From the NCBI RefSeq assembly GCF_018614135.1, contig NZ_JAGGOW010000181.1, positions 1 to 42,166 of the forward strand: DNA of 42,166 bases, in the 5' to 3' direction. Positions 1 to 7,247 of this stretch are shown piece by piece. A model generated the notes under the pieces. The model saw nothing but the letters and a program-made list of their open reading frames with translations. It searched no databases and had not been told where the DNA came from. Each line of letters opens with the position of its first letter. The first letter of the stretch is position 1. Origin of the DNA: Streptomyces sp. ISL-66 (lineage in GTDB: Bacteria; Actinomycetota; Actinomycetes; Streptomycetales; Streptomycetaceae). Position numbers and translations under genes: made by a program.

Positions 1-359
1 GCGCCTGGCCGGCGCACGCGCGGGCCGCGAACCTGGTGCTGGCCGGGCTGTTGCGCCGGCGCACCGGGCTGCCGCTGCGCGACCTCGGCCCGATGCGGGC
101 GGCGCGCCGGGAGCACCTGCTCGGACTGGACCTCACGGACCGGCGCTCCGGCTACCCGCTGCAAATGGTCGTGCGGGCGGCGGACGCGGGCTGGCGGATC
201 CGGGAGGTGGACGTGCCGTACCTGCCCCGGTCGGGCAAGTCGAAGGTGACGGGCACCTGGCGGGGCACGGGTCAGGCGGTCCGCGACATGAGCCGGGTCC
301 TGGCGGAGCCACCCGCCGTCCGGCCCTCCCCCGACTCCCGTGCCGGAGGCCCCCGATGA
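1..359 (+). CDS. Family 2 glycosyltransferase, 3' end (partial)
   Basis: Only the C-terminal part is in the window; the reading frame is open from base 3 and the start lies to the left. The end of the protein has the arrangement seen at the C terminus of dolichol-phosphate-mannose-synthase-like GT2 enzymes: DLGPMRA near the front, then TDRRSGYPLQMV, then VPYLPRSGKSKVTGT. These enzymes move a sugar from a nucleotide donor to a lipid or surface acceptor on the inner face of the membrane; the acceptor here is unknown. The stop codon overlaps the next start (ATGA), so it is the first visible gene of a three-gene translationally coupled operon with a DUF2064 protein and a methyltransferase. Confidence 0.85.
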   Translation, partial: AWPAHARAANLVLAGLLRRRTGLPLRDLGPMRAARREHLLGLDLTDRRSGYPLQMVVRAADAGWRIREVDVPYLPRSGKSKVTGTWRGTGQAVRDMSRVLAEPPAVRPSPDSRAGGPR

Positions 360-1006
360 CAGCGCCGACCCCAACGACCTCCACGACCGCGACCACCCTG
401 CTCGTGATCGCGAAGGAGCCGGTACCGGGCCGGGTCAAGACCCGGCTCACGCCCCCGTTCACCCCCGTCGAGGCGGCCCGGCTGGCCGAGGCCGCGCTCG
501 CCGACACCCTCGCCGCCGTCGCCCGGACCCCGGCGGACCGGCGGATCCTGGTACTGGAAGGCCGTCCCGGACCGTGGCTGCCGCCCGGGTTCGAGGTGGT
601 CCCGCAGGGCGCCGGAACCCTGGACCTGCGCCTCGCGGCCGCCTTCGCGGCCTGCACCGGGCCGGCGCTGCTGATCGGCATGGACACCCCGCAGGTCACC
701 CCGGACCTGCTGGCGGTCGACTGGTCGGCCCACGATGCCTGGATCGGCCCGGCCGCCGACGGCGGATTCTGGGCCCTCGGCCTGGCCGCCCCGGATCCGG
801 CGCTCCTGCGCGGCGTACCGATGTCGACCCCCGGCACGGGCGCCGCCCAGTACGAGCGCCTCCGCGCGGCCGGGCTGCGCACCGGACGCCTGCCCCTGCT
901 CCGGGACGTGGACACGGCCGAGGACGCCCACCTGGTGGCCGCCGAGGCCCCGGCCGGCCGTTTCGCGGCGCAACTGACGGCCATCACCCGGTCGGCCCAC
1001 CGATGA
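356..1006 (+). CDS. DUF2064 / TIGR04282-type nucleotidyl- or glycosyltransferase-like protein
   Basis: The 216-residue protein has the family's N-terminal signature AKEPVPGRVKTRL (about residues 19-31), which resembles the nucleotide-binding loop of CofC/MobA-type transferases, and a later GMDTPQVTPDLL and GPAADGGFWALGL, matching the metal/nucleotide site region of this fold. Members are cytoplasmic, usually sit beside GT2 enzymes and are annotated as glycosyltransferases, but a reaction has not been firmly assigned as far as I know. ATG overlaps the upstream stop, and its own stop overlaps the next ATG (ATGA), so all three genes are very likely co-translated. Threonine/proline-rich first 14 residues look disordered. 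Confidence 0.88.
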   Translation: MTAPTPTTSTTATTLLVIAKEPVPGRVKTRLTPPFTPVEAARLAEAALADTLAAVARTPADRRILVLEGRPGPWLPPGFEVVPQGAGTLDLRLAAAFAACTGPALLIGMDTPQVTPDLLAVDWSAHDAWIGPAADGGFWALGLAAPDPALLRGVPMSTPGTGAAQYERLRAAGLRTGRLPLLRDVDTAEDAHLVAAEAPAGRFAAQLTAITRSAHR

Positions 1007-1797
1007 GCCCACTCGCCCCCGCCCCCTCCCGGGCCACTGCCCCCACCACTGCCACGGAGGCGGGACCGGTCACGGCGGGGACCTCCGCGACGGCGGCCTG
1101 GTCCGCCGACCCCTACACCGTGGCACTGCGCAGCGGACGGGGACCGCTCTACCTGCGGCGCGGGGACGGGTGGCTGCTGCCGCTGGACGTGGAGCGCTGG
1201 TGCGAGGCGCCGGACCCGGCGGACTGGACGGTGTTGCGGCGCTGCCGTGGCGCGGTCCTCGACATCGGGTGCGGTCCGGGCCGGCTGGTGTCGGCGCTCG
1301 CCGCCCGGGGGCACCGGGCGCTCGGCATCGACGTCAGCCCCGAGGCCGTGGCCCGTACGGTCCGCGCGGGCGGCGCGGCGCTGCACCGGTCGGTCTTCGA
1401 CTCCCTTCCGGCCGAGGGCCGTTGGGACACCGCGCTGCTGATCGACGGCAACATCGGCATCGGCGGGGACCCGACGGCGCTGCTGCGGCGGATGGCCGAG
1501 GTGGTGGCGGTGACCGGTTCCCTGATCGTGGAGTGCGCCGAAACGGACCCCGGGACGGTTTCCGGGACGGTTTCCGGGACGGTTTCCGGGACGGATCCCG
1601 AGGCCGACCTGGACGAGCGCTGCGAGGTCCGCGTGGCCGACGGCCGGGGCGGCCTCGGCGCGCCGTTCGCCTGGGCCCGCGTCGGACCGGCCGCCCTGGC
1701 CCGGCACGCCACGGCCACGGGCTGGGCCCCGGCCGACGGCTGGACGGCGGCCGGCCGCACCTTCGCAGTGCTGATCCGACCGGCCGCGACCCCGTAG
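1003..1797 (+). CDS. Class I SAM-dependent methyltransferase
   Basis: A 264-residue protein with the SAM-binding motif I VLDIGCGPGRLV, an acidic motif II GIDVSPEAV, and the ALLIDGNIGIGGDP segment where many small-molecule methyltransferases have their post-motif. The ATG overlaps the DUF2064 stop (ATGA), which fixes the start. The substrate is unknown; linkage to a GT2 enzyme suggests a glycolipid or other sugar-bearing molecule (inference). Residues roughly 184-198 contain three copies of GTVS encoded by a 12-bp tandem repeat, a loop that probably varies in length between strains. The N-terminal 28 residues are Ala/Thr/Pro-rich and not part of the fold. Confidence 0.85.
   Translation: MSPLAPAPSRATAPTTATEAGPVTAGTSATAAWSADPYTVALRSGRGPLYLRRGDGWLLPLDVERWCEAPDPADWTVLRRCRGAVLDIGCGPGRLVSALAARGHRALGIDVSPEAVARTVRAGGAALHRSVFDSLPAEGRWDTALLIDGNIGIGGDPTALLRRMAEVVAVTGSLIVECAETDPGTVSGTVSGTVSGTDPEADLDERCEVRVADGRGGLGAPFAWARVGPAALARHATATGWAPADGWTAAGRTFAVLIRPAATP
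1552..1594 (+). repeat. 12-bp in-frame tandem repeat (3.6 copies)
   Basis: The unit GGGACGGTTTCC is repeated perfectly three times and begins a fourth copy. It lies inside the methyltransferase gene and encodes GTVS repeats, so copy-number change keeps the frame. Confidence 0.9.
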
Positions 1798-1846
1798 CGT
1801 CCTGTAGCCCCTCCCGTGCGGCGCCGCCGGGGCCCGGTTGTGCGGG

Positions 1847-2839
1847 TCACGGCTTGCGGGCCACCCACACCGTGCGCTCCGTGCGGACGACGAGGTCGGG
1901 GCGGTGCGCGAGCGATTCGGGGCCCTCGCCGTCGAGGAGGGTGGCGAGCGCGGCCAGGTCCTCGGCGTCGAGCTTGTCGCCGAGGTGGTCGCGGATACGG
2001 CCCAGGCAGGCCCGCGCGTAGCGGCCGGTGGCCTCGGGCAGCGGGTGCGTCAGCTCGACGACGAAGGGCCGATCGGCCTCGACGGTGAATCCGGCCCCGG
2101 TCAGCAGCGCGCTCCAGTCGGAGTCGATGTGCGGCAGTGACCCGGCGCGGGCCCCGTCGAGGAGGGTGTGGACGCGGGCTTCGAGCCCGGGGCGGCCGAT
2201 GCCGATGTCCTCGGGGAGGAAGTACGGGAACGTGCCGAACTCGGCCACCGCGAGCAGTCCCCCGGGGCGCAGCGCGCCGAAGGCCTCTCCGAGGGCCCGG
2301 CCCGGGTCCGCCATGTGGTGGAGGGACACGGACGCCCACACCAGGTCGGCGGGGCCGACCGCCGGCCAGGCCGCGTCGAGGTCCGCGCGTACGGTGTGCA
2401 CGCGCTCGGCGAGACCGAGCGCGCGGGCCTTGTCTCCGAGGCGCTGGAGCATCCCCTCGGAGAGGTCGAGGGCGGTGGCTTCGGCCTGTTCGAAGCGGCG
2501 GAGGAGGGCGAAGGTGCCGGTGCCGGTGCCGCTGCCGACGTCGAGGATCCGGCGGACCGGTGACGCCGGTCCGGCCTGGGCCAGGTCGTGGACCAGGCCG
2601 GTGACCTCGGTGAGGTAGTCGTGCAGGACCTCACCGTCGAGGTCGAGCATCTCGGCGAGGGCCGCCTCGTCGGCGGGGCCGTGGTCGTGGCCTTGGCCGT
2701 GTTCCTGCCCGTGTTCCTGCCCGTGTTCCTGCCCGTGTTCCTGCCCGTGGCCGTGGCCGTGGTCGTGTTCCTGTTCGTGGCCGTGGCCGTGGCCGCCGGT
2801 CGCGCCGTGCCCGTGGTGCTGGTGTTGGTCGGTGTGCAT
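1847..2839 (-). CDS. SAM-dependent methyltransferase with His-rich N-terminal tail
   Basis: A 330-residue protein. Residues 1 to about 54 are a His/Gly/Glu/Gln tail containing HGHGHEQEH and four GQEH units. From about residue 55 it is a class I methyltransferase: motif I ILDVGSGTGTGT, motif II ALDLSEGML, ADLVWASVSLHHMADP, and LRPGGLLAVAEFG. The methyltransferase part resembles the UbiE/ArsM-like general family; the substrate cannot be read from sequence. The tail resembles metal-binding (Ni, Zn, Cu) tails of HypB- or SlyD-type proteins, so metal binding or metal-responsive function is an inference. A perfect inverted repeat lies 38-60 bp upstream of the ATG and may be its operator. Part of the tail comes from a 12-bp tandem repeat. 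Confidence 0.85.
   Translation of the reverse strand: MHTDQHQHHGHGATGGHGHGHEQEHDHGHGHGQEHGQEHGQEHGQEHGQGHDHGPADEAALAEMLDLDGEVLHDYLTEVTGLVHDLAQAGPASPVRRILDVGSGTGTGTFALLRRFEQAEATALDLSEGMLQRLGDKARALGLAERVHTVRADLDAAWPAVGPADLVWASVSLHHMADPGRALGEAFGALRPGGLLAVAEFGTFPYFLPEDIGIGRPGLEARVHTLLDGARAGSLPHIDSDWSALLTGAGFTVEADRPFVVELTHPLPEATGRYARACLGRIRDHLGDKLDAEDLAALATLLDGEGPESLAHRPDLVVRTERTVWVARKP
2699..2746 (-). repeat. 12-bp in-frame tandem repeat (4 copies)
   Basis: Four exact copies of GTGTTCCTGCCC (read on +) lie within the His-rich tail of the methyltransferase gene and encode GQEH units on the - strand. Adding or removing copies would preserve the frame and alter the number of histidines. Confidence 0.9.
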
Positions 2840-2876
2840 GGTTCGACCCTAAAAGCGCCTTGCGCACTCCGCATGC

Positions 2877-2899
2877 CTTCTTGCGTACAACGCAAGAAG
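2877..2899. promoter_or_regulatory. Perfect 10-bp inverted repeat, putative operator
   Basis: CTTCTTGCGT and ACGCAAGAAG flank a 3-base centre. It sits 38-60 bp upstream of the His-tailed methyltransferase, about where a repressor would cover the promoter. A related half site TTGCG occurs again at about 2860. No T-run follows, so a terminator is less likely. The regulator is unknown. Confidence 0.5.
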
Positions 2900-2965
2900 A
2901 CCGCACGGTCCACACCCTCATCCGCAAGTCCGCCCGGCAGGCCTGCCCAGCCCGGGGCACGGCCC

Positions 2966-3385
2966 TCAGCGCGACCGCCCACGCCCCGTTGCCCGCCCCA
3001 GCGCCCGCCCCAGCCGAGGCGCCAGCGCCGTCGCCGCTGCGGTCACCGCCACCACGCCGAGCACCAGCGCCAGGTTCCGCCCGTACGGCAGCGGCAGGGC
3101 CGACGGGTTCGGCGGGGTGCCCGGTCGCAGCAACAGGGGCAGGGTGACCAGTACGAGCGCGCCCGCCGTCAGCAGGGCTCCGCGTACGACGCCCCGCGCG
3201 GGGACGGCCGCGACCGCCATCCCGGCCGCCAGGACCAGCGGCGCGATGACCCCGTCGTGCAGGACGAGCGCGCCGCCCAGCCACACCCCCACGGCGACGG
3301 GATCGGGCAGGAGCGACAGCAGCCGCGCGCCGACCGCGATCAGCAGCAGCCCGCACCCGCCCAGCACCCACCGCGCGGCCTTCAC
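2966..3385 (-). CDS. Small integral membrane protein
   Basis: A 139-residue protein with four predicted hydrophobic helices (VLGGCGLLLIAVGARLLSLL; VWLGGALVLHDGVIAPLVLA; GALLTAGALVLVTLPLLL; LALVLGVVAVTAAATALA) and an Arg-rich C-terminal tail. I chose the GTG at 3385-3383 because it overlaps the stop of the upstream oxidoreductase (GTGA); an ATG eight codons earlier is possible but lies inside that gene. The function is unknown. Tight coupling to the cytochrome/molybdopterin oxidoreductase suggests it helps that membrane complex (inference). Confidence 0.75.
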   Translation of the reverse strand: MKAARWVLGGCGLLLIAVGARLLSLLPDPVAVGVWLGGALVLHDGVIAPLVLAAGMAVAAVPARGVVRGALLTAGALVLVTLPLLLRPGTPPNPSALPLPYGRNLALVLGVVAVTAAATALAPRLGRALGRATGRGRSR

Positions 3386-4611
3386 AGCACCTCCAGCAGC
3401 GTGACCCACTTGGTCTGCAGCACCCCGGGCCGGTTCGGCGCGATGACGCGCGCCGGGTATCCGTGGTCGAGGTCGAGCACCTGGCCGTTCAGTTCGAGCG
3501 CGAGCAGCGTCAGCGGGTCCTCGGTGTAGTCAGCGCCCATCTCCATCACCCGGTACGCGCCCCCCGTTTCGAGCGAGGTGACGCGCAGCCCGGATCCGGG
3601 GCGGGCGCCCGCCCGCGCCAGGAGGTCGCGGATCCGGACGCCGCTCCAGTGCGCGTCCGCGCTCCAGCCCTCCACGCACGCGATGGGCAGTCGCGCCTCC
3701 GCGAGTGGCAGGGAACGGAGTTGATCGAGTGTCAGGCCGTACGGGGCCGGCCCGCGCACCTCCAGCCGCCAGTCCCGTACGGCCCGGTCCGTGACCCCGG
3801 CGGCCGCGGCCGTGCGGTTGACCGGCAGCTCCTGCGGTCCGTGGCCGGGGTGGCGGGGCGCGAGCAGGTCCAGGCTCGCCAGCGGGGTGAAGGCCTGCCC
3901 GACGGTGGTGAGGGTGACGGCTCCGACGGCCGCGCCGACGCCGAGCATCAGGGACCGCCGGTCCGGGCCGTCGGGGGGGGGCAGTTCGAGCGTGCCGGGT
4001 GAGCGGTGGCTCCAATGGGCGCTGATCTGGGGGGCTTTGACGGCGAGGTGCAGGAGCAGTGAGCCCGTCACCACCCACGCCAGCGCGAAGTGCGTCTGGA
4101 TGAAGCCGAACGGCCACGGATACCACTCGGCGATGTTGAGGAGCCCGGTGAATACCTCCAGGACCGCGGCGGCGACCAGGACCGCCACGGACAGCCGCTC
4201 CAGCGCGTGCGGGACGCCGCGCACGGGCGGCCACACGAACAGCCTGGGGTAGACCGCCCACAGCTTCACGAGCAGCAGCACGATCGCGGCGAGCCCGCTG
4301 CCGATGTGCAGGCCCTGACTGAGCCGGTAGCCCCAGACCGGGCGGCTCGGCAGCCGGTCGGCGGCCCAGACCGGCGGGTGCTGGAGGTAGTGGCTGATCA
4401 GGCCGGTCAGGAAGCAGACGAGGAAGGCGGCGCCGAGCCAGCGGCCGACGGAGGTCGCGGTGCGGGCGTCGTGGAGGCGGCCGGAGAAGGACGGCGGCCG
4501 CACCAGCGGGAGCGAGAGCCTCCACCCCCTCCTCCACGGCGCACCGGAGGATCGCGGGGCGGAGGGCGGCGGGGCGGAGGGCGGCGGAGCGGGCGGAGTC
4601 ATACCCTCCAT
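3382..4611 (-). CDS. Membrane-anchored molybdopterin-dependent oxidoreductase (cytochrome b-like + SuoX-type domain)
   Basis: A 409-residue fusion. Residues about 55-225 hold four or more membrane helices with histidines suited to haem binding (ISHYLQHPP, LHIGSGLAAI, QTHFALAW, LLHLAVKAPQ), as in a DUF4405/cytochrome b561-like anchor. Residues about 275-409 are a sulfite-oxidase-type molybdopterin-binding domain: VRDWRLEVRG, then IACVEGWSADAHWSGV, where the Cys is the expected Mo ligand, and VIAPNRPGVLQTKWV near the end. The likely role is electron transfer between a periplasmic-side substrate and the quinone pool or a partner; the substrate is unknown. The first 45 residues are Pro/Ala-rich, and ATG at 4602 (three codons in) is an alternative start. 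Next in the operon is a small membrane protein. Confidence 0.88.
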   Translation of the reverse strand: MEGMTPPAPPPSAPPPSAPRSSGAPWRRGWRLSLPLVRPPSFSGRLHDARTATSVGRWLGAAFLVCFLTGLISHYLQHPPVWAADRLPSRPVWGYRLSQGLHIGSGLAAIVLLLVKLWAVYPRLFVWPPVRGVPHALERLSVAVLVAAAVLEVFTGLLNIAEWYPWPFGFIQTHFALAWVVTGSLLLHLAVKAPQISAHWSHRSPGTLELPPPDGPDRRSLMLGVGAAVGAVTLTTVGQAFTPLASLDLLAPRHPGHGPQELPVNRTAAAAGVTDRAVRDWRLEVRGPAPYGLTLDQLRSLPLAEARLPIACVEGWSADAHWSGVRIRDLLARAGARPGSGLRVTSLETGGAYRVMEMGADYTEDPLTLLALELNGQVLDLDHGYPARVIAPNRPGVLQTKWVTLLEVL

Positions 4612-4715
4612 CAGAGCGCCGCCGGGCCCCGCGCGGGCGGTTCGACACCTTACGAAACGCGGACGCCGGGCCGGTCGCGCGCCCGGCGCCGGTACCCGCT
4701 GCCAGGCTGACCCGC

Positions 4716-6131
4716 ATGAACCGCCCCCGGCTCCGCGTCGCCCTGACCGTGCTGCTGCTCGCCGCGCTCACCGCCGTGCTCGTGCCGGCCGTCCGCGAGG
4801 AGGGCTACTTCTCCGACCCGGCCGCGCTGACCTGGTGGTACGCGGCCGCCTGGGCGCTGTTCGGCGCGGCCGTCTGGTCGCTACGCCGGGTGCCTGCCCG
4901 CCGCGTGGTCCCGCTCGTCCTGGCGGGCGCGGTCGCCTGCTGCGTCGCGGGACTGGCCGGGCCGCCCCTGACCAGCACGGACTCCTTCCGCTACGCCTGG
5001 GACGGGCGGGTGCAGGCCGCCGGGATCTCCCCCTACGACCACGCCCCCGCCGATCCGGAGCTGCGCGCCCTGCGCGACGGCTGGCTGTTCCCGCGCGGTG
5101 CGGCGGCCTGCGCGGGGCATCCGGACCGGGTGGTCATCGAGCCCGGCGTGTGCACCCGGATCAACCGGCCCGCGGTCCACACCATCTACCCGCCCGTCGC
5201 GGAGGGGTACTTCGCGCTCGTGCACGCCCTGTCTCCGCCGGGCGTGCGCCACAAGGCCCTTCAGGCGGGCGGGGCCCTGCTGGCACTGGCGGTGACCGGG
5301 GCGCTGCTGCTGGTCCAGCGCAGCCGGGGCGCGCAGCCGCGTACGGCCGCGTACTGGGCCTGGTGTCCGGCGGTGGCGGTGGAAGCGGTGAACAACGCGC
5401 ACGTCGACGTGCTCGCCGTGCTGCTGTCGGTGGCGGCGCTGGGAGTGGCGGTGCGCCGACGAGCCCTGGGCGGCGCCCTGTTCGGGCTGGCCATCGCGGC
5501 GAAGCTGCTGCCCGCCGTGTTGCTGCCGGGCGCGCTGGCCGGCGTACGGCGGTGGCGCGACGCGGCGGCGCTGCTGGCGTCGGCGGCCGCGGTGGTGGGG
5601 CTGACGTACCTGCCGTACGTGCTCGCCTCGCGGTCGTCCGTCTTCGGGTACCTCGGCGGCTACGCGCAGGAGGAGGGGTACGAGGACCCGGGCGCGGGCG
5701 GCCGCTACGCGCTGCTGCGCCTGGTGCTCCCGGACTCCTGCTCGGTGCCGGCGGTGGCGGTCGCCATGCTGGCGGTGGCGGCGTACGTGTGGTGGCGCGG
5801 CAATCCCGAACAGCCTTGGAGCGCGGCCCTGTTGGTGACGGGTACGGCGTTCCTGCTGCTGACCCCGGGCTACTCCTGGTACGCGCTGCTCCTGATCGCG
5901 CTGGTGGCCCTGGACGGGCGCGCGGAGTGGCTGGGCGTGGCGGTCGCGGGGGCCGCGGCGTACGTGTCGGTGCGCGCGCTCGGCGAGCAGACGGTCCCGG
6001 TGGCGTACGGGCTGGCGGGCGCAGTGGTGCTGACGGCGTCGGCAGTGCGACGGCGGGCGGCCGGACGGGCGGCACCGATCAGCCGATGTGGAAGGAGTCC
6101 CCGTAAACCTTCCAGTCCAGCGGGGTGTTGA
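4716..6131 (+). CDS. GT87/DUF2029-type polyprenol-phosphate mannosyltransferase-like membrane protein
   Basis: A 471-residue protein with about ten hydrophobic helices. The loop after helix 3 reads SFRYAWDGRVQAAGISPY, the acidic first-loop signature of GT-C enzymes that use polyprenol-phosphate sugars, and VHTIYPPVAEGYFAL follows. Such enzymes add mannose to cell-wall glycans or glycoproteins on the outer face. AVNNAHVDVLAVLL and AAKLLPAVLLPG match GT87 family helices. No ribosome binding site is obvious, and a -10-like CAGGCT lies just before the ATG, so the mRNA could be leaderless (inference). The 3' end overlaps the convergent chitosanase gene by 53 bp, so the last ~20 residues are probably not conserved. 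Confidence 0.85.
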   Translation: MNRPRLRVALTVLLLAALTAVLVPAVREEGYFSDPAALTWWYAAAWALFGAAVWSLRRVPARRVVPLVLAGAVACCVAGLAGPPLTSTDSFRYAWDGRVQAAGISPYDHAPADPELRALRDGWLFPRGAAACAGHPDRVVIEPGVCTRINRPAVHTIYPPVAEGYFALVHALSPPGVRHKALQAGGALLALAVTGALLLVQRSRGAQPRTAAYWAWCPAVAVEAVNNAHVDVLAVLLSVAALGVAVRRRALGGALFGLAIAAKLLPAVLLPGALAGVRRWRDAAALLASAAAVVGLTYLPYVLASRSSVFGYLGGYAQEEGYEDPGAGGRYALLRLVLPDSCSVPAVAVAMLAVAAYVWWRGNPEQPWSAALLVTGTAFLLLTPGYSWYALLLIALVALDGRAEWLGVAVAGAAAYVSVRALGEQTVPVAYGLAGAVVLTASAVRRRAAGRAAPISRCGRSPRKPSSPAGC

Positions 6132-6924
6132 GGTTGAGGTTGCCCTTCTTGACCCAGACCCGCTGCGCGGTGTCCACGCGGCTGGTGTCGCTGTGCGCCT
6201 CCTCCTGCTTCATCGCCCAGACGCGGGCGTCGAGGAAGGCGTTGAGCCAGGTGGTCTCGTTGCCGCCCTGGGACGGGGGCTTGGCCTTGGAGAGGGCACG
6301 CTTGCGGATGTTGCGGAAGCTCGTGGAGTCGCCGCCGTCGCCGTGCATGACGATGGCGTCGTAGTAGGTGAACTGGCCGAGCACGCCCACCCCGTCGGCC
6401 TTGCCCTGCTTGACGGCCGGGTTGAAGTAGACCCGGTCGCGCTCGTGGTCCTGGGCCTTCTTGAAGTCGGAGTCGGCGGCTGCCTTCACCCAGTCCTTGG
6501 TGAAGTTGGGGTCGAGGCCGGCGTGCGAGTCGCTGCCGTCGACCTTCCGCAGGGCCGGGAGGTACTTGGCGAGCACGTTGCCCGGCTTGATGCTCGTGTA
6601 GTACTCCACGAGTTCGAGCATGTCGTGGGTGCCGGAACAGAAGCCGATGATGCCCGCCGTGTAGCCGCGGCCGTCGCCTATGTCCTCGATGTACTTGTAC
6701 TGCGCCTTCCAGTTCAGCGAGGAGTTCTCGGCACTGGAGACGATCTGCATGGCGATGTCCTTCTTCACCGGATCGTCGAGCCCGACGGCTGCGGCCGCCG
6801 ACGTGCCCACGGCGGCCTGGTCCGCGCCGGTGGCAGCGGTCGCGTGGGCGGTGACGGGTACCGCGATGAGGGCAGCGCCGAGTAGGGCACTGATAGCCAG
6901 TCGCTTGCGGTGGGGGGTGAACAT
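6079..6924 (-). CDS. csnA: Secreted chitosanase, glycoside hydrolase family 46
   Basis: A 281-residue endo-chitosanase that cuts beta-1,4-glucosamine chains of chitosan. It has a signal peptide (positive start MFTPHRKRL, hydrophobic core, cleavage after an A-x-A in the region of residues 27-30). The catalytic Glu lies in IVSSAENSS (Glu66) and the catalytic Asp in EDIGDGRGYTAG (Asp84); the 18-residue spacing equals that of Glu22/Asp40 in Streptomyces sp. N174 chitosanase. YFNPAVKQGKADGVGVLG and QFTYYDAIVMHGDG are further GH46 landmarks. The ATG has GGAGG five bases upstream. A 19-bp palindrome near the promoter is a good candidate for CsnR (ROK family) repression. Confidence 0.96.
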   Translation of the reverse strand: MFTPHRKRLAISALLGAALIAVPVTAHATAATGADQAAVGTSAAAAVGLDDPVKKDIAMQIVSSAENSSLNWKAQYKYIEDIGDGRGYTAGIIGFCSGTHDMLELVEYYTSIKPGNVLAKYLPALRKVDGSDSHAGLDPNFTKDWVKAAADSDFKKAQDHERDRVYFNPAVKQGKADGVGVLGQFTYYDAIVMHGDGGDSTSFRNIRKRALSKAKPPSQGGNETTWLNAFLDARVWAMKQEEAHSDTSRVDTAQRVWVKKGNLNLNTPLDWKVYGDSFHIG

Positions 6925-6961
6925 GGCGCCTCCATAAGGGAGTTGATGCTCGGGCGACTTC

Positions 6962-6980
6962 GTTAGGAAACTTTACTACC
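6962..6980 (-). promoter_or_regulatory. Candidate CsnR operator upstream of chitosanase
   Basis: GTTAGGAAACTTTACTACC is an imperfect palindrome around a central C (14 of 18 flanking positions, i.e. 7 of 9 pairs, symmetrical) located 38-56 bp before the ATG. AGGAAA/TTTCCT-type operators bound by the ROK repressor CsnR are known upstream of Streptomyces chitosanase genes; assignment here rests on position and symmetry. Confidence 0.55.
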
Positions 6981-6995
6981 AGACGTCGCGCCGAC

Positions 6996-7199
6996 TCAAT
7001 ACCCGGGAACCGCCCGGATCAGCCGATGGCGGGGGGACCCCCGGCGCGGCCCCCCGGCGCCGCCCGCTTCCAGCCGGGCCCCTAGGGCCCGCTCGGCGGC
7101 CGGCCACTGGGGGCGAGTGATGCCGCATACCGCCGTGTCGCGGATCCAGCCGTCCCGCATGATCACGTGGTGGCGGAGCTCCAGCGGCTCGAGCCGCAC
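6996..7199 (-). CDS. Hypothetical 67-residue protein
   Basis: I do not recognise this protein. It is a short ORF starting at GTG 7199 and lying between corA and csnA on the same strand. The coding signal is strong: nearly all codons end in G or C over the first 45 codons, and the composition is normal (LRHHVIMRDGWIRDTAVCGI) rather than the Arg/Pro/Ala mix of shadow frames. No signal peptide or membrane helix is visible, and the ribosome binding site is weak. It could be co-transcribed with corA, whose stop lies 48 bp upstream. Confidence 0.5.
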   Translation of the reverse strand: MRLEPLELRHHVIMRDGWIRDTAVCGITRPQWPAAERALGARLEAGGAGGPRRGSPRHRLIRAVPGY

Positions 7200-7247
7200 C
7201 CGCCCCCGCGGCGGGCCCTTGGCAACGCCCCAGCAGGGGCCCGGCGT

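Noticed and set aside
1149..2339. Long minus-strand open frame opposite the methyltransferase genes (396 codons)
   Set aside because: Arg/Pro/Ala-rich translation with no family motif; it spans two real genes on other frames and exists only because of high GC.
4460..6106. 548-codon plus-strand frame overlapping the GT87 gene
   Set aside because: Gly/Arg/Ala-rich shadow; the overlapping frame has membrane helices and the sugar-transferase motif.
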